DNA from: Flavobacterium aerium
GTDB taxonomy: Bacteria > Bacteroidota > Bacteroidia > Flavobacteriales > Flavobacteriaceae
DNA: 64,000 bases
Reading direction: 5' to 3'
Assembly: GCF_030766725.1 (NCBI RefSeq)
Contig: NZ_JARQWR010000012.1
Span: forward strand, 84,390 to 148,389
Position 1 is the first letter of the stretch; every line of letters begins with the position of its first letter. The notes below the pieces were generated by a model, which saw only the letters and a list, made by a program, of their open reading frames with translations, was not told where the DNA came from and searched no databases. The translations under genes were made by a program, and so were the position numbers. Below are positions 35,031-43,094 of the stretch, piece by piece.

Positions 35031-36701
35031 TTAAAACTCTTCGAGCTGCTTGTTTAAATCTTTCTTTATCCTATCCTTTAGTTTTTCCATATTATCCCAA
35101 TAACCGACTACGTATTTAAAGCCCCTGTTTACAGAACCTTCAATTGCCTGAATGTATTCGAGTTCCTGCAGGAGCTGCATGTAACGGAATGCCGATGTCT
35201 TGCTGATATTAAGCTTATGGCGAATTTCCCTGATAGTAAAACGGTGTGTCGATCCATTTTTTTGGCTCTTTACGTAGCCTTTGAGGTTTTCAAAAAACTG
35301 CCTTGTGCTCTTATCCAGTTCGTCTACTTTGATGATAATGGAATTGAAGAATATGTCCACAGCAAAGCGAACATCGTCTTTGGTGGCAATTAGCCTGCCT
35401 TGCGCATCGGTTTTTCGCTGGTACTGATGCAGGATGGCAATCTGTGATACAAAATTCTGGAATTGGCTGTTAAGCCGTCTGAGCATCTTGGCTTCGAGGG
35501 GAAGCATTAGTTTATCTGCAAAAGGATTTATTACTTCGTAGGATTTCAGAACCCGTATGGAATTTCGAAGCAGCTGTGTTGCCTGCTGCTGATTCTCAAT
35601 ACTGCTTTTCCCCGCTATTTTCTTATTTTGAATCTCTATAATCCGCATCGTCTGTGCCTGGCTTTCATCCACGCCCAAAATCACCGAACGGCTCATATTG
35701 TCATAATACACCTCAGCTTTGGTCGTTGTGGTAAGGCTCGCAAAGTGTGCCTGTACCTGTTTCATCCTTCCTCGGTTATTACCAAAGACATCCTTGACCA
35801 CTGTGGAACTGGTTAAAAATTTGGCGGACTGCATTTCCCGAAAGGCATACTGCGCCTCTTCGTCCAGCCCGTCAAAATCCTGAATTACTATCAGTTTATT
35901 GATTAGCTCCTTATCCCTGTAATGGTAAAGCGACTTGCTGGTAATGCGGGTCATGTTCATTACATCTTCCTGCGGCATGCACTGGGCAATCCCGTTAATC
36001 AGGTGGCTTTTTCCCTCACCGCTTGATCCCTGAACCAGCCCGTGCATGAGGTATGGCATTTTATAGCTTGAAGCCAGTACAAAAAGCAACAGCCTGTTTT
36101 CCTCTTCTCCGACAATCCCGTTCTGTTCCAAAAGGGCAGTGATATTTTCCAAGAGATTGGGTTTGGAGAGGAAAGCAATTGCTTTTTCATGGGCCTGCGG
36201 TGTAAGTTCCTTTTGGGAATACTTATCCGTCACGGGATTTATTTCTGCTTCAAAAAGCAAATCGCGATGCTGTTCCAATAAGTCCGTGAGCTGTACAAAA
36301 TCCGCTTCCAATTCCTCGTAATCAAAGCCTTGTTTCTCGGAGAGTTCCGTGCACTGGTTCTGTACGTTCCCAAAATCAAACAGGTCTACTTTAAGGCGGT
36401 GCTTCTTCTGCGTGCTGGCCTCCACAATTTGAAGCGATACCCTCAGATTTCCTAAGTCCATAGGCAGGTTGCCCACAACATAAAATGTCCCTGTTGTTCC
36501 CTTGTAACTGATTTTGTAATCATTGTGCACCTGCAAGGCGACACCTCCTTTTTCAGTCTCCGCATTTTTAAAAAGTTTCAGTATTCCGTCCGTTCCATAA
36601 TTGACCCACATGTCATTTAGACTGTGTCCCTCTGGCAATTCCACAATGGACAGGGGCACATCGGGTCTTAGCTGCTGCATTTGTAATCTGATCTTCTCCA
36701 T
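35031..36701 (-). CDS. Plasmid/ICE-type replication protein, C-terminal part (P-loop ATPase + HTH)
   Basis: A 556-aa protein. The first 55 residues (MEKIRLQMQQLRPDVPL, then LPEGHSLNDMWVNYG) are the tail of a Toprim domain whose beginning is in the upstream gene. The middle has a P-loop (GSSGEGKSHLINGI near residue 230) and an IVIQDFDGLD Walker-B-like strand, a helicase-like ATPase. The C-terminus has a winged helix (FTIREIRHKLNISKTSAFRYMQLLQEL). Together with 36706-37272 it equals the Toprim-primase/helicase replication protein of Bacteroidetes mobile elements, here split by a frameshift. Confidence 0.7.
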   Translation of the reverse strand: MEKIRLQMQQLRPDVPLSIVELPEGHSLNDMWVNYGTDGILKLFKNAETEKGGVALQVHNDYKISYKGTTGTFYVVGNLPMDLGNLRVSLQIVEASTQKKHRLKVDLFDFGNVQNQCTELSEKQGFDYEELEADFVQLTDLLEQHRDLLFEAEINPVTDKYSQKELTPQAHEKAIAFLSKPNLLENITALLEQNGIVGEEENRLLLFVLASSYKMPYLMHGLVQGSSGEGKSHLINGIAQCMPQEDVMNMTRITSKSLYHYRDKELINKLIVIQDFDGLDEEAQYAFREMQSAKFLTSSTVVKDVFGNNRGRMKQVQAHFASLTTTTKAEVYYDNMSRSVILGVDESQAQTMRIIEIQNKKIAGKSSIENQQQATQLLRNSIRVLKSYEVINPFADKLMLPLEAKMLRRLNSQFQNFVSQIAILHQYQRKTDAQGRLIATKDDVRFAVDIFFNSIIIKVDELDKSTRQFFENLKGYVKSQKNGSTHRFTIREIRHKLNISKTSAFRYMQLLQELEYIQAIEGSVNRGFKYVVGYWDNMEKLKDRIKKDLNKQLEEF

Positions 36702-36705
36702 AGTC

Positions 36706-37272
36706 TTACCGCTTTATCATTATTATTGCTTCTAATTCATGTAATGCTTTGATAGCTTCCTGATGTTGTGGCAATAGTTCCCCATCGTGCAGCGATATAA
36801 CCGCTTCCCTTTGGTCAAGGATTTTGCTTTGAAGCAGGGTGGCACATTCGATAACTGACCAGACGATATAAAGCCGCTTGGTCAGCGGATGCGGGTAGGC
36901 GGGATAAATGCCTTTATCATTCAGGAATTCTTCTTTTGGCGAGTCCAAGTCAAACCGAAGGGCAAAAAAATTGACGATGGTATTTTCTTTGTCCAGCAGT
37001 GGAAAAATAAGCCCGTAACGTCCAAAAACGGTATAGGAGGTCATTTCGGTCTCCCATCTGACCGGGGCGTAACTTTTGGTAAGCAGACCCAGGCTTTCAA
37101 ACTCATCTTTCACCTTTTGCGGCTTACGGTGATGGAACTGCCCGGAGTTAAAGCCAATCCTGAGTTCAGAATAATCCAATCCGATACCCCTGAGGTACGC
37201 ATTGGGCTTTAGAGCCTTGGCACTTCGGATTCCTGTTTCAAATGACCGGAAAAGGCCTTCTAAATTTTTCAT
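36706..37272 (-). CDS. Replication protein, N-terminal primase/Toprim part (split gene)
   Basis: A 188-aa protein with the DnaG/CHC2-associated region (YLRGIGLDYSELRIGFNSGQFH, then RYGLIFPLLDKENTIVNFFALRFD) and the first Toprim motif with Glu in VWSVIECATLL. It ends at EAIIMIKR just where the Toprim DxD motif should follow. A DKAGK-type continuation is present just downstream but in another frame (GATAAAGCGG on the minus strand, about 36718-36709). The break removes the metal-binding aspartates from a continuous product. Confidence 0.65.
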   Translation of the reverse strand: MKNLEGLFRSFETGIRSAKALKPNAYLRGIGLDYSELRIGFNSGQFHHRKPQKVKDEFESLGLLTKSYAPVRWETEMTSYTVFGRYGLIFPLLDKENTIVNFFALRFDLDSPKEEFLNDKGIYPAYPHPLTKRLYIVWSVIECATLLQSKILDQREAVISLHDGELLPQHQEAIKALHELEAIIMIKR

Positions 37273-37898
37273 AAATATTAATGGTTTTCCATTATTTTCA
37301 GGCCGTAAGGTGACCCGTAGCCGCTGCGGGACTGTATGCTGTTTTAGGGAATGGATAAAGGGAATAATTTGAGTAGAAACCTGACAATCTGTATCACGGT
37401 TATCAAAACTTAATTAATAGCAATTCCAATATTCGGGAGATCATTCTTCTTTCTTCACCAGCCCTCTAAACAGCGAAAGCCCATTTTTAGATGGTCTTTT
37501 TAATCCGTTTATTTATCTTCTGACAAATATAAAAATGCATTTTTGAAGTTATCCAAACAGTGGTGTTGCTGGCGCCATTTGTCTTCTAATGGCGTTATGT
37601 TTAAGACATTTTGTTTTCAGAAGGCGATAATAATTCAATAAAACTTGAAAATAGCTATCCGTTTGAGACATGGCAGCAAGCTTTATGAATCCTTAAGTAT
37701 GGGAAATTTTTGGGTGGAGCCCTTATGGGATAAATTAAAGATTTGCAGTGGTACATAAATAAAAATTGTATTTTTGTAATGACCGGCAAGTAAAAGAAAC
37801 ATAAAGATGTATCATATCCATTTTTTATATACGATACATTGTAACTCTTGTTTTTTACATTGCAGGGATTATAACAACTAACCTTTACCTTTGAATTT
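37273..37898. other. Intergenic region, 626 bp
   Basis: Divergent region between replication genes and the XRE regulator. It holds short inverted repeats such as GGCGCCATT/AATGGCG around 37570-37605. No coding frame was identified; it may contain both promoters and a regulator site. Confidence 0.5.
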
Positions 37899-38273
37899 AT
37901 GACTACGATAGCAAAACCAAATCATATAGGCCGCAAAATCAGCCGTATCCGTGAACTTCGCGATATGAAGCAGGATGCGCTGGCGCAGGCTCTGGGAACC
38001 ACCCAACAGGCAATATCTATTATGGAGAACAGTGAAACAATTGAAGACGAAAAACTAACTGAAGTAGCGAAAGCTCTTGGTGTTAGTATAGAGGCTATAA
38101 AGAATTTTTCTGAGGAGGGTGTTATTAATTATTTTAATAGTTTTACTGATAATAAAGGCCCCATATATACTGGAAATCATTGCACTTTTAATCCTTTAGA
38201 TAAATTGGTAGAAGCATATGAAGAAAACAGAAAACTTTATGAGCGTTTGTTAGAAGCAGAAAGAAAAAAATAA
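37899..38273 (+). CDS. XRE-family helix-turn-helix regulator
   Basis: A 124-aa protein whose HTH_3 domain is at residues 12-66 (KISRIRELRDMKQDALAQAL and TTQQAISIMENSETI). A short helical C-terminus (KLVEAYEENRKLYERLLEAER) probably dimerises. Regulators of this kind are regular companions of Bacteroidetes conjugative and mobilizable elements. It is divergent from the replication genes and convergent with the relaxase, so a control role in element maintenance or transfer is plausible. Confidence 0.85.
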   Translation: MTTIAKPNHIGRKISRIRELRDMKQDALAQALGTTQQAISIMENSETIEDEKLTEVAKALGVSIEAIKNFSEEGVINYFNSFTDNKGPIYTGNHCTFNPLDKLVEAYEENRKLYERLLEAERKK

Positions 38274-38379
38274 TCTATTTGAATCTTCTCAAATAAATTG
38301 TAAATAGTAGTTTTTACCATACATAGACTACTTAAAGGGCAGTCTGTTTTTTTGCTAGGTGTATAAAGTTTCTATTAAC

Positions 38380-39669
38380 CTAAAATTTTCTGCGTTTATC
38401 CTTTCGTTTCATCCGGTTGGAAAATGCCTCTTCTTCATGATCTTCCCCTTGAGTACTGGGCAATAATCCTCCAAATGCTTCCATAAGATTGTTTCCGTGA
38501 TGGCTATAAGGCGTATCGTCCTTGCCCGAAAAGTCAAAAAGAGTATGTGGTAGGTTTATTTCTATTTTTTCAGTAACATCATTTTTTGAATCGTTAATTT
38601 TATGCAGAGGCAGTTCTATTTTATTACCGTTATTCCACCAATCGTTGAATACATTGGCCGAAAGGTTCTTGCCTAACTCGGAACCGTTCCATACAGAATG
38701 GGATTCATGATCGATAAAGGTCATGCCGTAGATACGTCCTTCACCATTTCGGCGCACAACGGTATTGATACCCTGTTCCATTAGCTGTTTCTTAAATTCT
38801 GTTTCGTTTTCAGTAGTCCGCATTGCCAGCTCAATTTTGTCTTTGACTGATGCCTTTGAAGGATTATCTTTTAGTTTTATCCTGTTTTGCCCGTAGTGGG
38901 ATTGCAACTCTGCGTAGCCAGCTGTCTTGCCAAAGAGCGAAGCCTTGAAGGGATTACTGGCTTTGTCTCCCTGCTCGTTTAATGCAAAATATACAATTCC
39001 CTGTTTGGGGATTCCGTTATATTCCCCTTTGACTTCTTCTGCCGTAACATTAAATAGAGAAAGCAGGGCATTATATGCCCCAAAACTTTGGAATTGATAG
39101 TAGTTGGGTAAGTGGCGCAGTACAGAAGCCATCTGGCTCTTTACATCGCCTGCTTTGTAATTTATTGGTCTGAATGCATGGCTCCGTGGGCTCTGTTTGT
39201 GCTCGGTGGCCACTATTAAGCTATATTTTTTTTCCAATGCCCGGCAAACGCCCATCGAACGCATTTTCTCAAACTTATCAGATATTTTCCTGCCTTCCTC
39301 ATCCACGCAGACCGATACGATATGGATATGGGCACGCTCAATATCAGTATGCTTGAATACTACAAATGGCTGTTCCCCGTAACCCATCTCCTGCATATAG
39401 TCCTCTGCGATAGTCCTAAAATCATTATCGCTTACCTTATCTCTCGGGTCAGGGTTTAATGAAATATGAAGTACTGGCTTTTCAGTCCTGCGGTTGGCTA
39501 ATAAATATAATTCAAAAGAACGGGATAGCTGTGCTATAGAATAGCTGCCATCAGGTGCTTCAATTATCTTCTGGGTAGATAAAACCTGTCCGCTTTCCTT
39601 ATCAACTTTAAGCTGGTTATAGGAAAGCGCACCAATTAAATTTTCACCCCTGTTAATTATTGCTACCAT
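38380..39669 (-). CDS. Relaxase/mobilization nuclease (MobB-like)
   Basis: Nicks oriT and leads the strand into the recipient. The N-terminal relaxase domain starts MVAIINRGENLIGALSYN. The metal-binding motif is AHIHIVSVCVDEEGRKI (HxH), with SLNPDPRDKVSDNDF upstream, the typical Bacteroidetes MobB layout. The C-terminus (residues 300-429) is variable and hydrophilic. At 429 aa it is full size. It is preceded 8 bp away by its accessory protein. No coupling protein gene (mobC/traG) follows, unlike in complete conjugative transposons. Confidence 0.9.
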   Translation of the reverse strand: MVAIINRGENLIGALSYNQLKVDKESGQVLSTQKIIEAPDGSYSIAQLSRSFELYLLANRRTEKPVLHISLNPDPRDKVSDNDFRTIAEDYMQEMGYGEQPFVVFKHTDIERAHIHIVSVCVDEEGRKISDKFEKMRSMGVCRALEKKYSLIVATEHKQSPRSHAFRPINYKAGDVKSQMASVLRHLPNYYQFQSFGAYNALLSLFNVTAEEVKGEYNGIPKQGIVYFALNEQGDKASNPFKASLFGKTAGYAELQSHYGQNRIKLKDNPSKASVKDKIELAMRTTENETEFKKQLMEQGINTVVRRNGEGRIYGMTFIDHESHSVWNGSELGKNLSANVFNDWWNNGNKIELPLHKINDSKNDVTEKIEINLPHTLFDFSGKDDTPYSHHGNNLMEAFGGLLPSTQGEDHEEEAFSNRMKRKDKRRKF

Positions 39670-39677
39670 TTCTGATG

Positions 39678-40109
39678 CTATTTTTTAAGGTAGTTTATTT
39701 CGAATTCCACTGTAAGCTGTATTATCTTTTGGGATAAAACAGCAAATTCTGCTGTCTGCTTTTCAAGCTTATATAGGTACGCTGCAGCTTTCTTTTCGGA
39801 AAAATTGTGGTACAAGATCTTCACAACTTGATTATAATTTACCCCCACAGCTCTGAACTGTCCGAATAAGGCAGTAAGGCGCACGTAATATTCCATTGCT
39901 GCCTTGTCGACCTTTATTGTTTTGATAACTTTTTGGAAAATACAAGCTGTAATAAAGTGCGCCTTTACATTCATGCCGGACTGTTCAAATAAGGACAGGA
40001 AGCTGGCATTCTCTTCAGCGGTAAGGCTGATAGAATAGCGGTGGACAGCGGGATCATTTTTAGGATGCCTGCCACCTTTATGAGGACTGGTTTTGCTGTT
40101 GTTTTCCAT
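39678..40109 (-). CDS. Mobilization accessory protein (MobA-like, ribbon-helix-helix)
   Basis: A 143-aa protein starting with a basic tail (SPHKGGRHPKNDPAVHRYSI) and a ribbon-helix-helix-like YSISLTAEENASFLSLFEQSG, then FRAVGVNYNQVVKIL, the motif shared by MobA/MobC-type relaxosome accessory proteins. It likely binds oriT and recruits the relaxase. In one transcription unit with the relaxase. Confidence 0.85.
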   Translation of the reverse strand: MENNSKTSPHKGGRHPKNDPAVHRYSISLTAEENASFLSLFEQSGMNVKAHFITACIFQKVIKTIKVDKAAMEYYVRLTALFGQFRAVGVNYNQVVKILYHNFSEKKAAAYLYKLEKQTAEFAVLSQKIIQLTVEFEINYLKK

Positions 40110-40403
40110 AACTTTTAATACTGCTGGTATGGTACTGATTTATTCTTCTAAACAAGAAACAATAAAAAGAAAACGAAGGTAGCACGGGCGGTTTTGGCTA
40201 ACCAAAAGCTTACGGCATAATGTCTTGTTCGTGCCTCACAATCCACCCTTGCGGGACTTATTCCGTTTCCTTTTGGCCTGCCCACAGCCCGTCCTTTTAA
40301 AATGCTTTCTTTTTCTTTTTTTCGGTTTTTCTGTTTTCTTTTGAAAATATCTAGTTTTTAGACACACGATAAAATGATATATTAAGTCCGTAATTGCCTG
40401 CCA
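40110..40403. other. Spacer between mob and tra genes, 294 bp
   Basis: Upstream of the mob operon. It holds CCCTTGCGGGAC and A/T-rich tracts and could contain oriT, but no long hairpin with a nick-like sequence could be defined. Confidence 0.4.
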
Positions 40404-40820
40404 TTACAAGATGGGCTTAAAACGTTCGTTAAAATAATTGGTTACATCATCCCCGAACTCCCTGAAGTGGTGTTCAAGGATGTTGTCAATGTAGGAATAG
40501 AGCGTTGTCTTTTCTTCTTTTGTCAATTGGACAATACGGAGCAGCCTTTCGTGATATTCGGGACGTATATAGACTACCTTTCCGCTTCTGCCTGAAGGAA
40601 ACCGATTGACCAGAAATGTTTCCTCATAGTCCGCTTTCTTTGAAGAAACGCTTCGGGCTTTTTCCCTAGACTTGGTTTCCTGTGGCACTTGTAGCGCTGC
40701 TTCCTGCTGTATAGTATTGCCGAGCGGGGAAGCAGGCTTATCACCGCTGATTACGTTCATAAGGTAGTCCTCATCAACATTGGGTTTTTCAAAATCGTTG
40801 TTTTTGTTATCTGAATCCAT
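40404..40820 (-). CDS. DUF3408 conjugal-transfer protein (TraB-like)
   Basis: A 138-aa protein whose N-terminal half is hydrophilic. The C-terminal half contains GKVVYIRPEYHERLLRIVQLTKEEKTTLYSYIDNILEHHF, the DUF3408 signature with a ribbon-helix-helix-like core. Such proteins follow TraA in CTnDOT-type elements. It begins 11 bp after the ParA gene. Presumed DNA-binding role in transfer or partition. Confidence 0.88.
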   Translation of the reverse strand: MDSDNKNNDFEKPNVDEDYLMNVISGDKPASPLGNTIQQEAALQVPQETKSREKARSVSSKKADYEETFLVNRFPSGRSGKVVYIRPEYHERLLRIVQLTKEEKTTLYSYIDNILEHHFREFGDDVTNYFNERFKPIL

Positions 40821-40831
40821 GTTTAATCTTT

Positions 40832-41599
40832 TTATATATGAACTATTTTTAAAAATTCCTCGACAAACAAATCCATCCTGACGGCTTTGAGCAGTTGGGG
40901 TTCGGCTGGCAGTAAGCTTGACCTGAATATATAACTGCCTGTGTCGTCCGTTTCCTTGCGGAAACGCTTGCTGTCCATTATCCTTGTTTCCATAATAGAC
41001 AGTCCCAGTTCCTTAATGACACTTTGATAGGCATCATACAGGCCCGTTTTTTCCCTGCCGTCCACCTGATTCCAAAACAGCCGTATAACTTGTTCCTTGT
41101 TGCCGTCATCGGTCTGCGGAAGCCCAAGAAATGCCTTGGTAAAGCTCAATGTGCTTTCCACGACCAAACGGTCGGCGGTAATGGGCGAGAAAATAAAATC
41201 CATTGCTTTTAATGTGGTCAATACTCCTTTGGTATTGGCTGTTCCTGGCAGGTCAAAGAAAATAACGTCCGGAACAATTGCCAACTCACTTACATATTGC
41301 GAAGCACTCTGCAGAGCATTTTCAGCCTTGCACCTGATAATCGGATACGCCTTTTTGTTAATGGATTGATATTGTTTCATTGCCGCCTTTTTGTGGTAGT
41401 CATTCTGCATTACGGTTTTCATATCCCGTTCCCTCATATTGCTCAGGCTGTATTGCGGAAAGTCGCAGTCCATCACCAGTACATTAAATCCTAAACGGTA
41501 GTGAAGCACACTTGCCAGCAAAGTGGTCATCGTTGATTTTCCAACACCTCCTTTTTGGGTGGAGAAGCTGATTTTTAAAGTTTTCTTTGTTGTTTCCAT
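40832..41599 (-). CDS. ParA-family ATPase (TraA-like)
   Basis: P-loop ATPase of the MinD/ParA family. The deviant Walker A is FSTQKGGVGKSTM at residues 11-23, Walker B is VIFFDLPGT near 113, and VMDCDFPQYS follows the first strand. At 255 aa it matches the TraA proteins that open the transfer region of Bacteroidetes conjugative transposons. With the DUF3408 protein it likely handles partition or regulation of transfer. The remaining tra genes are absent. Confidence 0.9.
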   Translation of the reverse strand: METTKKTLKISFSTQKGGVGKSTMTTLLASVLHYRLGFNVLVMDCDFPQYSLSNMRERDMKTVMQNDYHKKAAMKQYQSINKKAYPIIRCKAENALQSASQYVSELAIVPDVIFFDLPGTANTKGVLTTLKAMDFIFSPITADRLVVESTLSFTKAFLGLPQTDDGNKEQVIRLFWNQVDGREKTGLYDAYQSVIKELGLSIMETRIMDSKRFRKETDDTGSYIFRSSLLPAEPQLLKAVRMDLFVEEFLKIVHI

Positions 41600-42460
41600 T
41601 ATTTAAAAATTTATTGTTGCTTTTTTTATCTGTTTTGCAGGAATGAATATTTGTGCATCTGGATTTTCCCTTATCCCGATATTCCTGCATAGCCTTTTGG
41701 GCATTTTTATGTAGAGTCGTCTGCATTTATTTTTGCCTTGTAAAGGATATACTTTAGCAAGCGGAAAGCCTTACAAAAAGCAAAACGCTTTACTGTTTTT
41801 AAAACTTTGTACTTTTATTGCAGACTGTCTGTATATAGACCCATTTTATTTCCTTGTTGGACTGCCTTTTTTACTGCCTGCATTAAAACCATAAGGCAAA
41901 TAAAGCGATTGATTGGTCTGCCTGTGGATGTATGGCACATATAGGCTTTCAAAGGCACTGTTTGGCGCAATAGTGGAGCACATTGTTTTGTGGGAGAGGG
42001 ATTTATTCTGTAAAGTATTTTTTTTGTTATCGGATTTAGACAAAAAGAATAGGACTATCCATTCAAAAGGAAACAGCCTAAAGCTGTTTTTTCCTGCTAA
42101 CTTTAATCCGCCTGAAAGGGCGGGTTTTCCTTTCGCCAGAAAGGAGCAAGTTGTGTTCTGAGCTGCTTGAAATACTTTCCGCAGCTCAAAACCACTTGCC
42201 CTTGCAGGGGCAGTAAAAAAACTCCGAAGTCGTTTTTTAATTAGTTGTATCGAATGTTTTCAGTGTTAGCTTCCTTCCTTAATAAGTTCACCTGATTTTT
42301 TTAGTATCGATATCATATTAAACATCCTTTCAGGTTTACGACGTTTTTTATACCCATATTTCTAAGGTTATTTTTAGGTATCAAAGGAAAAAACTATTGC
42401 TTTTTGTCCATAAGGCCTGTATTTGCTAGCCTTTTTATGTGTTTTAGCTTTTTTAGTAGG
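41600..42460. other. Non-coding region upstream of traA
   Basis: About 860 bp without a convincing gene. It contains a long imperfect hairpin at 42146-42199, a candidate oriT. Open frames here are short and have unlikely composition. The right end of the mobilizable element probably lies in or just beyond this stretch. Confidence 0.5.
42146..42210. repeat. Nested inverted repeat, candidate oriT or att-proximal structure
   Basis: Outer arms GCAAGT (42146-42151) and ACTTGC (42194-42199); inner arms GAGCTGC (42160-42166) and GCAGCTC (42181-42187). It is followed at once by CCCTTGCAGGGG. Nested arms next to a GC-rich mini-hairpin upstream of traA fit a transfer origin, but no nick site is proven. 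Confidence 0.45.
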
Positions 42461-42469
42461 CCAGTAAAA

Positions 42470-42502
42470 TGGCTCGTTTTTTGCAAATTTTGGCTCGTTT
42501 TT
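42470..42502 (+). promoter_or_regulatory. Direct-repeat operator, copy 1 (TGGCTCGTTTTT x2, 21-bp period)
   Basis: TGGCTCGTTTTT at 42470 and at 42491, exactly 21 bp apart. It stands before the decayed MauE copy and is matched by copy 2 at 42910-42942. Two direct repeats two helical turns apart is the arrangement bound by LytTR-type regulators. Confidence 0.6.
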
Positions 42503-42652
42503 CGTAACAATCCTTCCAGAATATTGTTTTAATTTAGCTTTACAAAACACTAAAGATGTGATTACTAGCTAATTTTAGCAGTATAAGCTGGGCTGAATTG
42601 GTATGTGCGAATCTCATATAAAATATGATTCACAGAGAGGTGAAGAGAAAAC

Positions 42653-42817
42653 ATGAAAATGGAAGTCTCTTTTAAAAATACTATAGTCGATATAATCTGC
42701 TGGCTTTGTATTCTGCTATTTGCATAGACTGATATAAGCAAAATATTAGAATTTGAATTTTGTTATTCAACTTTAAGTCACAAACGGCCTTTTCTCTCCC
42801 GTTTTGATATGAGATAA
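42653..42817 (+). pseudogene. Decayed duplicate of the MauE-like gene
   Basis: The frame MKMEVSFKNTIVDIICWLC..LLFA ends in TAG at 42725, then continues in frame as TDISKILEFEF...PFLSRF before a second stop at 42815. It parallels MKTSISFKNTTADIICLLY and SKLLDFENF...PLLSSF of the intact gene, with its ATG 442 bp upstream of the intact ATG. Upstream sequence is duplicated with the same offset, so this is a tandem duplication with one decayed copy. Confidence 0.85.
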
Positions 42818-42909
42818 TCCTGAATGGATAAGGGTTAATTATTTATTTTAAAGAATTTTACAATATAGTTATCAATTATAATAAAATTTAGCCAACGTTA
42901 TAAGTAAAA

Positions 42910-42942
42910 TGGATCGTTTTTTACATTTTTTGGATCGTTTTT
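42910..42942 (+). promoter_or_regulatory. Direct-repeat operator, copy 2 (TGGATCGTTTTT x2, 21-bp period)
   Basis: TGGATCGTTTTT at 42910 and 42931, again 21 bp apart, in front of the intact MauE-like gene and followed by a conserved CAACAATCCTT block also seen after copy 1. Likely the binding site of a regulator encoded elsewhere. Confidence 0.6.
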
Positions 42943-43094
42943 GTCAACAATCCTTTGACAGTTATGCTTTAATTTAGCTGTATAAAATATTTACCCCCGT
43001 GATTTTTACAAAAAAAAGCTACATATGTGAGGGTGGTTTGGTATGCCCTCAAGTGAGATTATACTGGAATACTGTAAACGTTAAAAGCAATGAC

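Noticed and set aside
35031..37272. Treating the two replication genes as two normal separate proteins
   Set aside because: The junction falls inside a Toprim domain with its motifs in shifted frames, so a broken single gene is more likely.
41484..41726. 80-codon minus-strand frame overlapping the start of the ParA gene
   Set aside because: It overlaps the well-supported TraA start in another frame and its Lys/Asn-rich composition matches no family. At most the first part could be a leader peptide.
42999..43094. GTG-initiated N-terminal extension of the MauE-like protein
   Set aside because: The extension is not hydrophobic and lies in duplicated upstream sequence; the decayed copy starts at the position equivalent to 43095.
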